Source of the DNA: an uncultured Blastocatellia bacterium
GTDB taxonomy: Bacteria > Acidobacteriota > Blastocatellia > Chloracidobacteriales > Chloracidobacteriaceae
Direction: 5' to 3'
Assembly (NCBI GenBank): GCA_937934745.1
Contig: CALGZC010000040.1
Span: forward strand, 1-64,000
Length of the DNA stretch: 64,000 nucleotides
Made by a program: the position numbers and the translations under genes. The notes beneath the pieces were generated by a model that was not told the DNA's origin, did no database searches, and saw only the letters and a program-made list of their open reading frames with translations. Of this stretch, positions 42,613-51,729 are shown in pieces (position 1 is the first letter of the stretch; each line of letters starts with the position of its first letter).

Positions 42613-45059
42613 GGGTGGAGAGTCACAATGGTAGCACCGTCCCCACCTTGCCGTCGGTCGGCACGTGCAAACGCTGCCACGTGAGGATGGTTGGACAGAA
42701 GTGCTTCGACGGCCCGCCGTAGCGCCCCCGTCCCCACACCGTGAATCACCCGGACCTGCGTCAGTCCGGCCAGCGTGGCGCGGTCGAGGTAGCGGTCAAG
42801 TTCGTCGGTGGCTTCGTCCGTTGTCAGGCCGATGAGGTTGATTTCGGGTGGCACTGGGCCGGCACCGGCAATTTCGTGCATTGCCGTCAGAATGCGCCCG
42901 GCGGGTGGCATGGGTGACTCGGTCTTTGGCGGTGCCGGGGGCAGTTTCCCCAAACTGGTTGCCGGGACTTTCAGCCGCAGCGCACCACTGGTCACGGTCA
43001 CTTCGTCCCCGGAAATGGCTTCGACGCGGCCGAGTGTCCCAAAGGCCGTCCGTACGCGATCGCCAGGGCGTAACTCAGATGCCGAGGTAACCGGTTGGGC
43101 GGTCAGCGCGGCCGCGGCGCGACTCACAGCCTTGGGTTTCGGCGGCAGTTTGAGGGGCGGCGGCACCGGAGCCGTCTCCGGCAGAGAGCGTGTGATCGCC
43201 GTCGCGGCCGCTGCCAGCTCGCGGGCGGCTTCGCGGTGCAGTCGCTCCCGCTGTTCTGCCACGGTCAGGCGTTCCAGCAGTGGTGCCAAGCGTGCTTCAA
43301 ACTCGGCGGTCAGGCGTTGAAGATGGGCTGCGAGATCAGCTTGCCGCGCAGCGTCGCGGGCGGCGAATTCGGCTTCGAGTTGCGCATAGCGCCGTGCCAG
43401 TGCTGCCCGTTCCTCATCCAGTGCTGCCGCTGCATCGCTCACCTCCAGCCGCCGGCGTTCGAGTTCCGCCACGTAATGCGCCAACGCACGGTCACGTTCC
43501 CCAAGGTAGGTGCGCGCCTGCTCAAGAATGGTTGCCGGCAGCCCCAGTCGCTGTGCGATGAGCAACCCGCTGGAGCTGCCGACGGTGTTCAGGCGCAGTT
43601 CGTAGGTCGGCGTCAGGGTGGCGATGTCAAAGGCGACCGCTGCGCTGACAACACCCGGCGTTGTGTCGGCATAGGCTTTGAGGGCGTTGAAGTGGGTCGT
43701 GGCGATGACATAGGCCCCCTGGGTACGAAAGTATTCGATCAGCGCCTGGGCAAGCGCGGCCCCCTCATCCGGGTCTGTCCCCGTGCCGGCTTCGTCGAGC
43801 AACACCAAAGCCGGCCGGGCGAAGTCGGTGGCGAAGGCGACCAACTTGGTGATGTGCGAGGAAAATGTCGAGAGGTTTGTGGTCAGGGATTGATGGTCGC
43901 CGATGTCGGCACGAATCTGGGCAAACACCGGTAGTTCGGCTGCGCGGGCCGGAACATGCAGACCGGACTGCATCATCAGGGCGCACAAACCGGCAGTTTT
44001 GAGGACGACGGTTTTGCCGCCGGCATTAGCACCGCTCACCACCAATGCCCGCTGCTCGGCATCGAGCGTGAAACTCACGGGCACAACGCTGCGGCCCTGC
44101 TCCTGAAGTGTTAGTGCCAGCAGTGGATGGCGTGCCTCGGTGAGCTGAAAGCGTCCTGTCTCGGACACCGTCGGTTCAACAGCATTGAGTCGGTCGGCGA
44201 AGCGTGCTTTGGCGGCAGTGAGGTCGAGTTCGGCGAGGACATCCACGAGCGTCCTAATGTCGGCGTACCGCTCGCGCAACGTGCGCGACGCTTCACTGAG
44301 AAGCCGTACAACTTCAGCTTCGGCGAGTTCCTCCAGGCGAATGAGGTCGTTGTTGAGCGGAATGGCTTCCAGCGGCTCAACAAAGACCGTCAGTCCGCTC
44401 CCGGACAGACCGTGGACAACGCCGGGCACCCGGCTTCGGTTGTCATCGCGAACCGGAACGACAAAGCGCCCGTGCCGTTGTGTCACAATGTCGTCGGAGA
44501 AGACGCCTTCGAGATCGCGGCGCTGCAGCAAGCGCTCGAGCATCCGCCGCAAGCGGTCATGCTGGCTGCGTTGTGCCGCGCGCAACCGCTGGAGTTCAGG
44601 ACTAGCCCTCTCATCCAGCCGTCCGTCTGGGGTAATGATGCGGCGCACACGCGCCAGTGTCTCCCGCAGGTCGGGTAGGCGGTCTGCGACGGCGACAAGT
44701 TTAGGAAAGCGCTCGCGGTGCGGTCGCAGTGTTGCACGCACATACAGCCCGGCCTCGAGCGTGCGCGCAAGGGCGTGGAGCTCTTCAACCTTCAGCGTGG
44801 CGTTCTCCAGGCGGAGACGCTCAAGCACAGGTCGGACATCTGGCAGCTCGCCAAGGCCGAACCCTCCTTGTTCGCCGAAGAATCGGCGGGCCTCGGTCGT
44901 GAGCTGAAGCCAGTGCCGTACCTCACCGGGATGTGGCGAGGGGGTAAGGTGAGACGCCAACTCCCGACCGTAGGGTGTGCGGGTTTCGCGCACCAAAGAC
45001 ATGCGGACGGCGTCGAACTCCAGCGTTTCAAGGTCGGCGATAAATGACGGCTCGGCCAT
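42609..45059 (-). CDS. mutS2: Endonuclease MutS2
   Basis: This 816-aa MutS-family ATPase lacks the mismatch-recognition domain and is implicated in suppressing recombination and in ribosome rescue. Motifs are Walker A VSGANAGGKTVVLKT, LLDEAGTGTDPDEGAALAQAL, a long coiled coil, and a C-terminal Smr domain (VRVIHGVGTGALRRAVEALL). The Smr start reads INLIG instead of the catalytic LDLRG. The 3' end overlaps cobS by 4 bp. Confidence 0.94.
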   Translation of the reverse strand: MAEPSFIADLETLEFDAVRMSLVRETRTPYGRELASHLTPSPHPGEVRHWLQLTTEARRFFGEQGGFGLGELPDVRPVLERLRLENATLKVEELHALARTLEAGLYVRATLRPHRERFPKLVAVADRLPDLRETLARVRRIITPDGRLDERASPELQRLRAAQRSQHDRLRRMLERLLQRRDLEGVFSDDIVTQRHGRFVVPVRDDNRSRVPGVVHGLSGSGLTVFVEPLEAIPLNNDLIRLEELAEAEVVRLLSEASRTLRERYADIRTLVDVLAELDLTAAKARFADRLNAVEPTVSETGRFQLTEARHPLLALTLQEQGRSVVPVSFTLDAEQRALVVSGANAGGKTVVLKTAGLCALMMQSGLHVPARAAELPVFAQIRADIGDHQSLTTNLSTFSSHITKLVAFATDFARPALVLLDEAGTGTDPDEGAALAQALIEYFRTQGAYVIATTHFNALKAYADTTPGVVSAAVAFDIATLTPTYELRLNTVGSSSGLLIAQRLGLPATILEQARTYLGERDRALAHYVAELERRRLEVSDAAAALDEERAALARRYAQLEAEFAARDAARQADLAAHLQRLTAEFEARLAPLLERLTVAEQRERLHREAARELAAAATAITRSLPETAPVPPPLKLPPKPKAVSRAAAALTAQPVTSASELRPGDRVRTAFGTLGRVEAISGDEVTVTSGALRLKVPATSLGKLPPAPPKTESPMPPAGRILTAMHEIAGAGPVPPEINLIGLTTDEATDELDRYLDRATLAGLTQVRVIHGVGTGALRRAVEALLSNHPHVAAFARADRRQGGDGATIVTLHP

Positions 45060-45223
45060 AAACTCTCAGCGGGCCCTGCGCTGGCCAGGGTAGCAAAGGG
45101 GAGACGGTACAAAATAGCTTAGGGCGCACCTGACCGGTGTGGCAAGGTACAGTGCAGGCAGTATCCCTGGCCTTGTCGCTTGCTTGCCTTGCCTGAATAT
45201 GGTGGCCTGTTGCCCTGTGACGT

Positions 45224-45251
45224 CAGGGCCGTTTCCTCAGGAACGGCCCTG
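45224..45251. terminator. Perfect hairpin at the end of the small membrane gene
   Basis: CAGGGCCGTT (45224-45233) pairs with AACGGCCCTG (45242-45251) around TCCTCAGG. It overlaps the stop codon at 45237-45239 of the minus-strand gene. No T run follows on either strand, so termination is uncertain. Confidence 0.4.
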
Positions 45252-45422
45252 CGCCCATTCTCGCAGGAAGAAGAGGTAGATCAGCGAGCCAACAATAGGA
45301 AAGGCCAGAATCAACGCCACGGAAATGATCTTTCGGCCGAGCGTGCCACCGCTACGAACGGCATCCGCCAGCGCGACAATCCATAGCGTGGTTGTGACGA
45401 GCCAAACCAAAAAGTGAAGCAT
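45237..45422 (-). CDS. Small membrane protein, PLDc_N-like
   Basis: This 61-aa protein has two TM helices with a short charged loop (FLVWLVTTTLWIVALADAV, then IISVALILAFPIVGSLIYLFFLREW). The pattern matches the phospholipase-D-nuclease N-terminal type small membrane proteins. An AGGAGG 8 nt before the ATG supports expression. Function unknown. Confidence 0.78.
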   Translation of the reverse strand: MLHFLVWLVTTTLWIVALADAVRSGGTLGRKIISVALILAFPIVGSLIYLFFLREWAQGRS

Positions 45423-45688
45423 TGCGCGAACCTCCTACCCGGCGGGCGGCATTCTTGCCCAGAACGTGGATGGTGTGCACGGCGTGCGACGTGCCGGCAA
45501 TGGTGTGGTGGGTGCTTCTAAAAGCGGCTCAAACGGCGGTCTCTGTGTATCACAGCTTTCGTTACGGTGACATGACGTGAAAAGTTGCTTGCAAGGTGTT
45601 GGTTCCGTCTGATTTCCTTCCGGCAGGGACGTTCGGGGCTGTGGCCCCCGAGAGCGCACACCTGAACTGAGGGACTGGTGACTGGAAC

Positions 45689-46498
45689 ATGACGCATCGG
45701 GTACCGCTCATCATTGGAAACTGGAAAATGCACAAAACCGTTGCGGAGGCGGTGCATTATGTCACGGTAATCATCCCTCACCTGATTCCTCTGACCGGGT
45801 GTGAGATCGGCGTCGCACCTGCCTTCACGGCGCTGGCCGCTGTCAGTGCGGCAGCAGCCGGCACACCGCTGCACGTCTTTGCCCAAGACGTGGCAGCAGA
45901 AGGGCCAACCGGGGCATTTACAGGTGAAGTTGCCGCAGAAATGCTTCGGGATGTTGGCTGTCAGGGGGTGATTATCGGTCATTCTGAACGCCGCCGGTAC
46001 TACGGTGAAACAGACGGCGTTGTTGCCGCCAAGGTGCGGCGGGCCCTGGAGGCCCGACTGCTTCCGGCAGTCTGTGTGGGCGAAACGCTGTCGGAACGGG
46101 AAGCCAACGCAGCACTGGATGTGGTCGAACGCCAGCTGCGGGGCATAGCGGATGCGTTGACAGATGCTGCCAAGCAGCCTATAGTGCTCGCCTATGAGCC
46201 GGTCTGGGCCATCGGCACAGGTCGGGCAGCAACGCCGGAACTGGCGCAAGCTATGCACCGACACATACGTGCCGTTTGGGAAGCACGGTTCGGTGCTTCG
46301 GCGGCAGCCACGCTCCGTATCCTGTATGGCGGTAGCGTGACGGCCGACAACATTGCCGGATTCATCGCCCAACCCGATGTGGACGGCGCGTTGGTCGGCG
46401 GCGCAAGCTTATCGCCGGACGGTTTTGCTCAGCTTATCCGGCGCTCCTGCGCCCTGACGTCAGGTGACGGCGAGGGAGTGTTGCGTTCTGTGGAGTGA
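45689..46498 (+). CDS. tpiA: Triosephosphate isomerase
   Basis: TpiA interconverts dihydroxyacetone phosphate and glyceraldehyde-3-phosphate. The 269-aa barrel has IGNWKMHKT (catalytic Lys), [15 protein letters not shown] (catalytic His95-type), [12 protein letters not shown] (catalytic Glu in YEPVWAIG), and [14 protein letters not shown]-terminal tail of ~15 residues is extra. secG starts 10 bp after it, the usual tpiA-secG pairing. Confidence 0.97.
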   Translation: MTHRVPLIIGNWKMHKTVAEAVHYVTVIIPHLIPLTGCEIGVAPAFTALAAVSAAAAGTPLHVFAQDVAAEGPTGAFTGEVAAEMLRDVGCQGVIIGHSERRRYYGETDGVVAAKVRRALEARLLPAVCVGETLSEREANAALDVVERQLRGIADALTDAAKQPIVLAYEPVWAIGTGRAATPELAQAMHRHIRAVWEARFGASAAATLRILYGGSVTADNIAGFIAQPDVDGALVGGASLSPDGFAQLIRRSCALTSGDGEGVLRSVE

Positions 46499-46508
46499 AG
46501 GCAAGTCC

Positions 46509-46994
46509 ATGCCTTGGTATGCTTACATTCTCTACGCGCTCTTCGTGATTGTCTGCCTATTGCTGATCGGTGTTGTTCTGCTCCAACCGGGGAAAGGCGA
46601 CATTGCTCTCTTTGGCGGCGGCAGCCAAACAGCATTCGGTCCGCGTGGAGCACAGAAGCCCCTTGAGCGGGTGACATTCATCCTCTTGGGCTTATTTATG
46701 GCGCTGGCGTTTACTTTCTCCGTGCCGGGTATTCTGGCTCCGCGCTCCGTCGCATCGGGTATCAAAGATGACCCTCCGGCGAAGACGGAGGAGAAGAAAG
46801 AAGAGAAAAAAGAGGAAAAAAAGCCTGACGAGCCGAAGTCGTCCGATGGGGCGTCGCCGGCAACCGGCGAAGCGCCAAAAAACGAAGAAAAGAACGATGC
46901 TGCTCAACCCGAACGTAACCAGAAGACGGGTGAGTCCCCAAAGGGTGGAGATGCTTCTGAAACGCGATCAGAGCCGCCTTCAGGGACAAAGTGA
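46509..46994 (+). CDS. secG: Preprotein translocase subunit SecG, with acidic-basic tail
   Basis: SecG is the accessory subunit of the SecYEG channel. This 161-aa protein has two TM helices ([46 protein letters not shown]) with [12 protein letters not shown] between, the family core. The remaining ~85 residues are Lys/Glu/Pro/Ser-rich ([15 protein letters not shown]), an unusual tail not found in most SecG. ATG 46509 has AAGG at 7 nt; an upstream in-frame start inside tpiA is rejected. Confidence 0.93.
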   Translation: MPWYAYILYALFVIVCLLLIGVVLLQPGKGDIALFGGGSQTAFGPRGAQKPLERVTFILLGLFMALAFTFSVPGILAPRSVASGIKDDPPAKTEEKKEEKKEEKKPDEPKSSDGASPATGEAPKNEEKNDAAQPERNQKTGESPKGGDASETRSEPPSGTK

Positions 46995-47052
46995 TACACA
47001 GGGGACAGAGTTTTGTCCGGCGGTCACTGCCTGGCAGGTGCCGCCTGCTGAT

Positions 47053-47135
<83 letters not shown>

Positions 47136-47142
47136 TTGACGA

Positions 47143-47170
47143 ACGGCGCGTTACACCGACGCGCCGTTTT
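47143..47170 (+). terminator. Terminator of tRNA-Leu, overlapping the pdxT stop codon
   Basis: ACGGCGCG (47143-47150) pairs perfectly with CGCGCCGT (47160-47167) around TTACACCGA, then a TTTT run. The loop contains the TAA stop of convergent pdxT (47151-47153), so one short element ends both units. Confidence 0.82.
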
Positions 47171-47765
47171 GCTTTGGTTCAGGAACAGTCTGCGCCAACC
47201 CAAAAACAAACCGGTGCAAACGGACATCGTCGGTCATTTCGGGGTGAAACGTCGCCGCAAAGACTCGGTCCTGCCGTACCCATACTGGATGCCCACCGTA
47301 CTCGGCCAAAATTTCCACCCCTGGACCTACTGAATCAATAATGGGGGCGCGAATGAAAACAAGTTCAAACGGTGTTGTCCCCAGTGGGAGGAGCAGGCTG
47401 GTGGCCGTGAAGCTGTCTATCTGGCGGCCATAGCCGTTGCGCCGGATGGTGATATCCAGCAGTCCGAGCGATACCTGCGCCGGATGTGTCACCGTACGGG
47501 CCAGGAGAATGGCGCCGGCGCAGGTACCAAGCAGAGGGCGTCCCGAAGCCGCAAAGTTGCGCAGGGCGGTAAACCAGGGTTCGACCTGTAGAAAGCGCAG
47601 CATGGTCGTGCTTTCTCCGCCGGGCAAGATCAAGCCTGAGATGGTTTCTAAGTCGTTGATGCGGCGAACGAAACAGGGTGTTAGTCCCGCACGCTCCAGT
47701 GTCCGGGCATGGGCCGCAAAATCACCCTGAAAACTGAGGATGCCGATTGGTAAGGAACAACGCAT
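47151..47765 (-). CDS. pdxT: Pyridoxal 5'-phosphate synthase glutaminase subunit PdxT
   Basis: PdxT hydrolyses glutamine and feeds ammonia to PdxS for pyridoxal phosphate synthesis. The 204-aa class I glutaminase has IGILSFQGDFAAHARTL, ILPGGESTTM, the nucleophile motif LLGTCAGAILLA, and the catalytic His-Glu FHPEMTDD. The ATG at 47765 starts the family-typical N-terminus; a GTG lies one codon upstream. No pdxS was found in the window. Convergent with tRNA-Leu. Confidence 0.93.
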   Translation of the reverse strand: MRCSLPIGILSFQGDFAAHARTLERAGLTPCFVRRINDLETISGLILPGGESTTMLRFLQVEPWFTALRNFAASGRPLLGTCAGAILLARTVTHPAQVSLGLLDITIRRNGYGRQIDSFTATSLLLPLGTTPFELVFIRAPIIDSVGPGVEILAEYGGHPVWVRQDRVFAATFHPEMTDDVRLHRFVFGLAQTVPEPKQNGASV

Positions 47766-48171
47766 CACGGAGCCAAGGCGCAATACAAGGCGCTGTTGTA
47801 GATTACCCTGCCACAGTATCACTCTGACCGAAAATGCGCCAGCGTCGTCTCCACCGAGTAGGCCGAGGGCTGCGTGCACCTGCTCAAACCCTGACGCCGA
47901 AGTAATGTTTGACCTTGGTTTAACGCCAAAGTAGGTTGAAACCATCACAGGACATGCGCGTTCGCCCGGCGTGAGTCGCACACTTTCACGAACTGCTTCA
48001 GTCCTGATGCTTTGAGGAACGGGCGACGGCAGGAGTCCAACAGCGGCTGTCTGAGCGCCGTTCTGTTGCTTCCGTCCCCGCTTCAGCGTCCCCGTGCAGT
48101 CAAGTTGTTGACGACGCCGCGCGTGATTGTGGCGCGGTTGGTGCAAGAGTCCTCTACAGAGGGAGTTGCTT
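47766..48171. other. Intergenic region upstream of pscA, no gene seen
   Basis: About 406 bp separate the divergent pdxT and pscA starts. Reading frames here are uninterrupted only by chance and have no protein character. The region must hold the pscA promoter, but no -35/-10 pair stands out; GAGGGAG at 48157-48163 is the pscA ribosome site. Confidence 0.5.
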
Positions 48172-50769
48172 ATGGCCAGTTTTTCGTCCTACGCCAACGG
48201 GGTGAAGCGGTGGTACCAGAAACTGGAGCTGCCGATGCCGCCGGAACGCATCTTCGGCGCGCACATGATGTTGATAGGTGGGCTGGCATGTCTAATTGGA
48301 ACGTACTTTTACGCCAGTATGACGATGTGGAATGACGGCTACGTCAACATCACGCTGCGGCCACGTCTCATCTCACTGGGGATTTACGATCCGTACGACA
48401 CCGAGCAGATTCAGAAAGTCTGGCTGCCGCTCATCGGCGAGTTCAGTACAAAACACCTGCCCTTCTTTGGGCAGTACCCGCTGACGATGACCGATTTTCG
48501 ACTCTTCGGCTGGGGGTCGTTTCACATCGGTTTAGGGTTGTGGCTGATTTACGCCGGTGCTGCCCACTACTACGGTGCGCGTGGTGGCGCGACGATTGGT
48601 GAAATCTTTTGGCTGCTGCCGTATGTGCCAGGTCTGAAGGGGCTGTGCCAGATCAAATGGTTTACACCGGACGGGCCCTGGTACAAGGTCGGTTTGCCCT
48701 GGGGCAGTTTCGCCAACACACCGTGGAAGATTCTCCGCCGCACCTACGCTGATGCCCTGAGTCCACACACGATCTACATCGGTCTGTTGTTTTTCATCTG
48801 GGGCTTTGTGCTGTGGTTCGTGTTGGATAAGCCTCCGGTGCCCTTGCAGCCGGCGCAGGTCATGACACCGAATGGCATGATGCCGATTGAGCAGGCACAG
48901 TTTCCATACGGCTGGTATGACCCCTATCTCCAACAGGTCATGCACCCGATGAATACCATCAACGGTGAGACCACGATGTGTTTCGTCTGGGGCGTGCTGT
49001 TTGTCGCGCTGGGTGCGTACTGGTGGTATCGTCCGCCGCGCAGCATCAACATCACCCACTTAGAAGACACAAAGGCCGTTTTCCACGTGCACTTGACCGC
49101 CATCGGGTACGTCAGCTTTGCGCTCGCCATTGTGGGCTTCCTTGCCCTGCGCAACCATCCGTCGTACCTGATGCTCAACGATATGAACGTCATCATCTAC
49201 GGGAAGAAAATCGTCAATCCCGGTCGGATGATCCACAACATGATTACGTTCAACCATGTTCAGGTGGGCTTGCTCTACGTCGCAGCGGGTGTCTTCCATG
49301 GCGGGCAGTACTTGCATGGGCTGAACATCTCCGGTGCCTACAAACAGGCGCGCTCGAAGTTCATCACGTGGTTCCAGAACCCCGACCTACAGACAAAAAT
49401 TGTCGGGACGACCATGTTCGTCAGCTTTGTAACCGTTGTATTTGGCTACGGGATGATTTGCTGGAATACTGGCTCCGAGTTGGACCTCAACTTCGGCATC
49501 TATCAATTCCGCTCCTACCGCGCGATTCAGATGGATGGCGAGGCCGGTAATGTTGGCTACCGTGTCTTTCGTCCAAAGAATCCGTGGGATCCGACAGCCG
49601 GCGGCGAGTGGCTCACGAATCCAGACGGGACGGCAAAGCTGGTCAAGGCGCGTAACCTGCAAGTTGGCGACCGCATTCTCAATGAAGAGCTTGGCATCGG
49701 CTCGTCGCCGACGTACAGCTTCACGACCATTGAAGAGATTAACTACATGCCGGAGTGGGGGCAGCCCAAGCTCTATGCCGTGCAGTGGGGTAGTTGGACG
49801 CACTTCCTGCGCAAGGTCAATCCGCTCTTCTGGGTGGATAAGGGTATTTGGTACCTCCAGAACCAGAAAACGGTCGAAGCCGACAAAAAGGCCAAGAGCG
49901 ACTACTTGGCTGCCCATCTGAAGGCTGTCTCCTTACTTAACGCCATTGATGACGCCAAGACCGAAGAGGAAAGAAAGAAGGCTCAGGAGGCATTGGATGC
50001 ATTCCGTCCAACGTTGGAAAAAGCCCATGCCGAAATGCTGACCTGGCATGAGCGTGTCGAAAGCACGCCGGCCGTGCTGTACTCCAATCTGCGCGATCAG
50101 CATCGGGACGGCGAAATTAACGATGCCATCTTCTTCTGGTTGATGATCGGCGGGTGGCTGTTCGGCTTCATTCCGCTGCTGCGCATCGCCTTCCACAACT
50201 ACCAAAGCCCCTGGTACCGGGACTTTGAATGGCGCAAGCAGTCACCCGACTTCCCGTGCATCGGTCCCGTCAAGGGGGGCACGTGCGGCGTCTCGATTCA
50301 GGACCAAATGTGGTTCTGCATCCTGTTCTCCATCAAACCGCTGTCGGCTATTGCGTGGTATCTAGATGGCGGCTGGATTGCCACGATGATGGCGCGCGGT
50401 AACGAAGCATACTACCTCACGCACAACATTAGCCATACGGGTGGTGTGTTCCTCTACATGTGGAACGAGACGACCTGGATTTGGACCGACAACCACCTAA
50501 CGGCGATGCTGCTGTTAGGGCACCTCATCTGGTTTGTGAGCTTTGCCCTCTGGTTCAAGGACCGTGGCTCACGCGCCGAAGGCGGCGACATCCAGAGCCG
50601 GTGGGTGCGTTTGGTCGGTAAACGGCTCGGTATTAAAACGCTCCAGGAAGTGCGCTTCCCGGTCTCGAACCTGGCGACGGCAAAGTTGTGGGGAACAGTG
50701 TTCTTCTACACGGGGACATTTGTGCTGGTGTTCCTCTACTTTGCAGATGGTTTCTTCCAGAACCGATAG
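48172..50769 (+). CDS. pscA: Type I photosynthetic reaction centre core protein PscA
   Basis: PscA forms the homodimeric core that binds P840, accessory chlorophylls and the inter-subunit FX [4Fe-4S] cluster. The 865-aa protein has many TM helices, an N-terminal antenna part and a C-terminal electron-transfer part. The FX loop FPCIGPVKGGTCG provides Cys696 and Cys705 and matches the PsaA/PsaB FX motif. A hydrophilic helical insertion lies at about residues 570-635. The ATG follows GAGGGAG at 8 nt; an upstream in-frame start is rejected. Length matches the known Chloracidobacterium PscA. pscB follows after 172 bp. Confidence 0.97.
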   Translation: MASFSSYANGVKRWYQKLELPMPPERIFGAHMMLIGGLACLIGTYFYASMTMWNDGYVNITLRPRLISLGIYDPYDTEQIQKVWLPLIGEFSTKHLPFFGQYPLTMTDFRLFGWGSFHIGLGLWLIYAGAAHYYGARGGATIGEIFWLLPYVPGLKGLCQIKWFTPDGPWYKVGLPWGSFANTPWKILRRTYADALSPHTIYIGLLFFIWGFVLWFVLDKPPVPLQPAQVMTPNGMMPIEQAQFPYGWYDPYLQQVMHPMNTINGETTMCFVWGVLFVALGAYWWYRPPRSINITHLEDTKAVFHVHLTAIGYVSFALAIVGFLALRNHPSYLMLNDMNVIIYGKKIVNPGRMIHNMITFNHVQVGLLYVAAGVFHGGQYLHGLNISGAYKQARSKFITWFQNPDLQTKIVGTTMFVSFVTVVFGYGMICWNTGSELDLNFGIYQFRSYRAIQMDGEAGNVGYRVFRPKNPWDPTAGGEWLTNPDGTAKLVKARNLQVGDRILNEELGIGSSPTYSFTTIEEINYMPEWGQPKLYAVQWGSWTHFLRKVNPLFWVDKGIWYLQNQKTVEADKKAKSDYLAAHLKAVSLLNAIDDAKTEEERKKAQEALDAFRPTLEKAHAEMLTWHERVESTPAVLYSNLRDQHRDGEINDAIFFWLMIGGWLFGFIPLLRIAFHNYQSPWYRDFEWRKQSPDFPCIGPVKGGTCGVSIQDQMWFCILFSIKPLSAIAWYLDGGWIATMMARGNEAYYLTHNISHTGGVFLYMWNETTWIWTDNHLTAMLLLGHLIWFVSFALWFKDRGSRAEGGDIQSRWVRLVGKRLGIKTLQEVRFPVSNLATAKLWGTVFFYTGTFVLVFLYFADGFFQNR

Positions 50770-50778
50770 CGGAGAGAC

Positions 50779-50824
50779 ATCGGCGGCTGGTGCGAACGCT
50801 GTACTGCCGCCGATATTCGCAGCT
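50779..50824 (+). other. Hairpin between pscA and pscB
   Basis: ATCGGCGGC (50779-50787) pairs perfectly with GCCGCCGAT (50816-50824) around an 18-nt loop, 9 bp after the pscA stop. There is no T run. It may stabilise the pscA 3' end or be a processing site. Confidence 0.6.
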
Positions 50825-50941
50825 CCGTGCCGAGTCCTGTAATAAAGTTCACATTGCCGCCGGTGACGGTTGTGGACATTTTTTCAACACGGGGCTTGAA
50901 AAAAGTATCCGTCATCTCCCGGTGTGAAAGGCAAAGTCACC

Positions 50942-51463
50942 ATGGCAGACGAAAACATGGAATCGACAAATGACGCTGCGGCGGAAACGCCGCCGGCGAA
51001 AGCGCCGGCAAAGGCGGCGGCCAAGGCGCCTGCGAAGGCAGCCGCCAAAGCGCCCGCGAAAACTGCTCCGCCGCCAATTCCAGGCCCGCCGAGTCGCCTA
51101 TCCCGGCCAAAGACTGCTGCTCCGCGGAAGAAGCGCGAACGGCAAATCTACACCATCATTGAGGAACTGTGCATTGGCTGTGGTTTTTGTACCGACGAAT
51201 GCCCGCCCAAAGTCAATGCCATTCTGCCGCGTGATGTGGAAGCTGTTCTGGACGGCGGCGAAACCTATTGGATTGACCAAACCCGGTGTATCAGTTGTTC
51301 GTTGTGTTTCGTGGCCGGGACATGTCCGACCGATGCGGTGGTGTTCACAGAAGGCGGCGTCTCACGCACGCAGTACATGGAAGACTACCTGCATATTGAA
51401 ATGGTGGACCAACCATACTGGCGTGAACGCAACGAATTGTCGCGGGTTGGATCGATCTTGTGA
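50942..51463 (+). CDS. pscB: Reaction centre FA/FB iron-sulfur protein PscB
   Basis: PscB carries the two terminal [4Fe-4S] clusters that accept electrons from FX and pass them to ferredoxin. The first motif is C77-x2-C80-x2-C83-x3-C87-P. The second is C116-x2-C119-x2-C122-x5-C128-P, two residues longer than the usual x3. The N-terminal ~60 residues are a Pro/Ala/Lys tail with repeated APAKAAAK units and are probably disordered. ATG 50942 was chosen over GTG 50924. The product is 173 aa. It lies between pscA and fmoA. Confidence 0.95.
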   Translation: MADENMESTNDAAAETPPAKAPAKAAAKAPAKAAAKAPAKTAPPPIPGPPSRLSRPKTAAPRKKRERQIYTIIEELCIGCGFCTDECPPKVNAILPRDVEAVLDGGETYWIDQTRCISCSLCFVAGTCPTDAVVFTEGGVSRTQYMEDYLHIEMVDQPYWRERNELSRVGSIL

Positions 51464-51521
51464 AGTAAATTGGAAGTGTGGAAGCCCCCGCCTTCTACGC
51501 TGTGAGCCGTGACCCCCGGAG

Positions 51522-51553
51522 AGTCCGCCGCAGTCAACCGGCTGCGGCGGACT
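51522..51553 (+). other. Perfect 12-bp hairpin between pscB and fmoA
   Basis: AGTCCGCCGCAG (51522-51533) pairs with CTGCGGCGGACT (51542-51553) around TCAACCGG. No T run follows. It starts 58 bp after the pscB stop and ends about 175 bp before fmoA. Confidence 0.65.
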
Positions 51554-51729
51554 AACAAGATAGCCTAAGACAGATGGAAGCCCTGTCTTTGTCGTCCTTG
51601 GCTTCCGCACTCTGCGTCCCCTGCACTGTATGCACCGATCCGTTCGGATGGAACGGGAGATGAGGGCCGGTTGCCTGAGACCGGCTGCTGGCCGCGATTT
51701 TTCTTAAATTCCTTGCAGGAGACCGCCGT

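Noticed and set aside
48060-48160. Possible promoter elements before pscA (TTGACG-like)
   Set aside because: No -10 element at proper spacing could be identified.
51097-51280. Minus-strand frame opposite pscB
   Set aside because: Antisense shadow of the iron-sulfur coding sequence.
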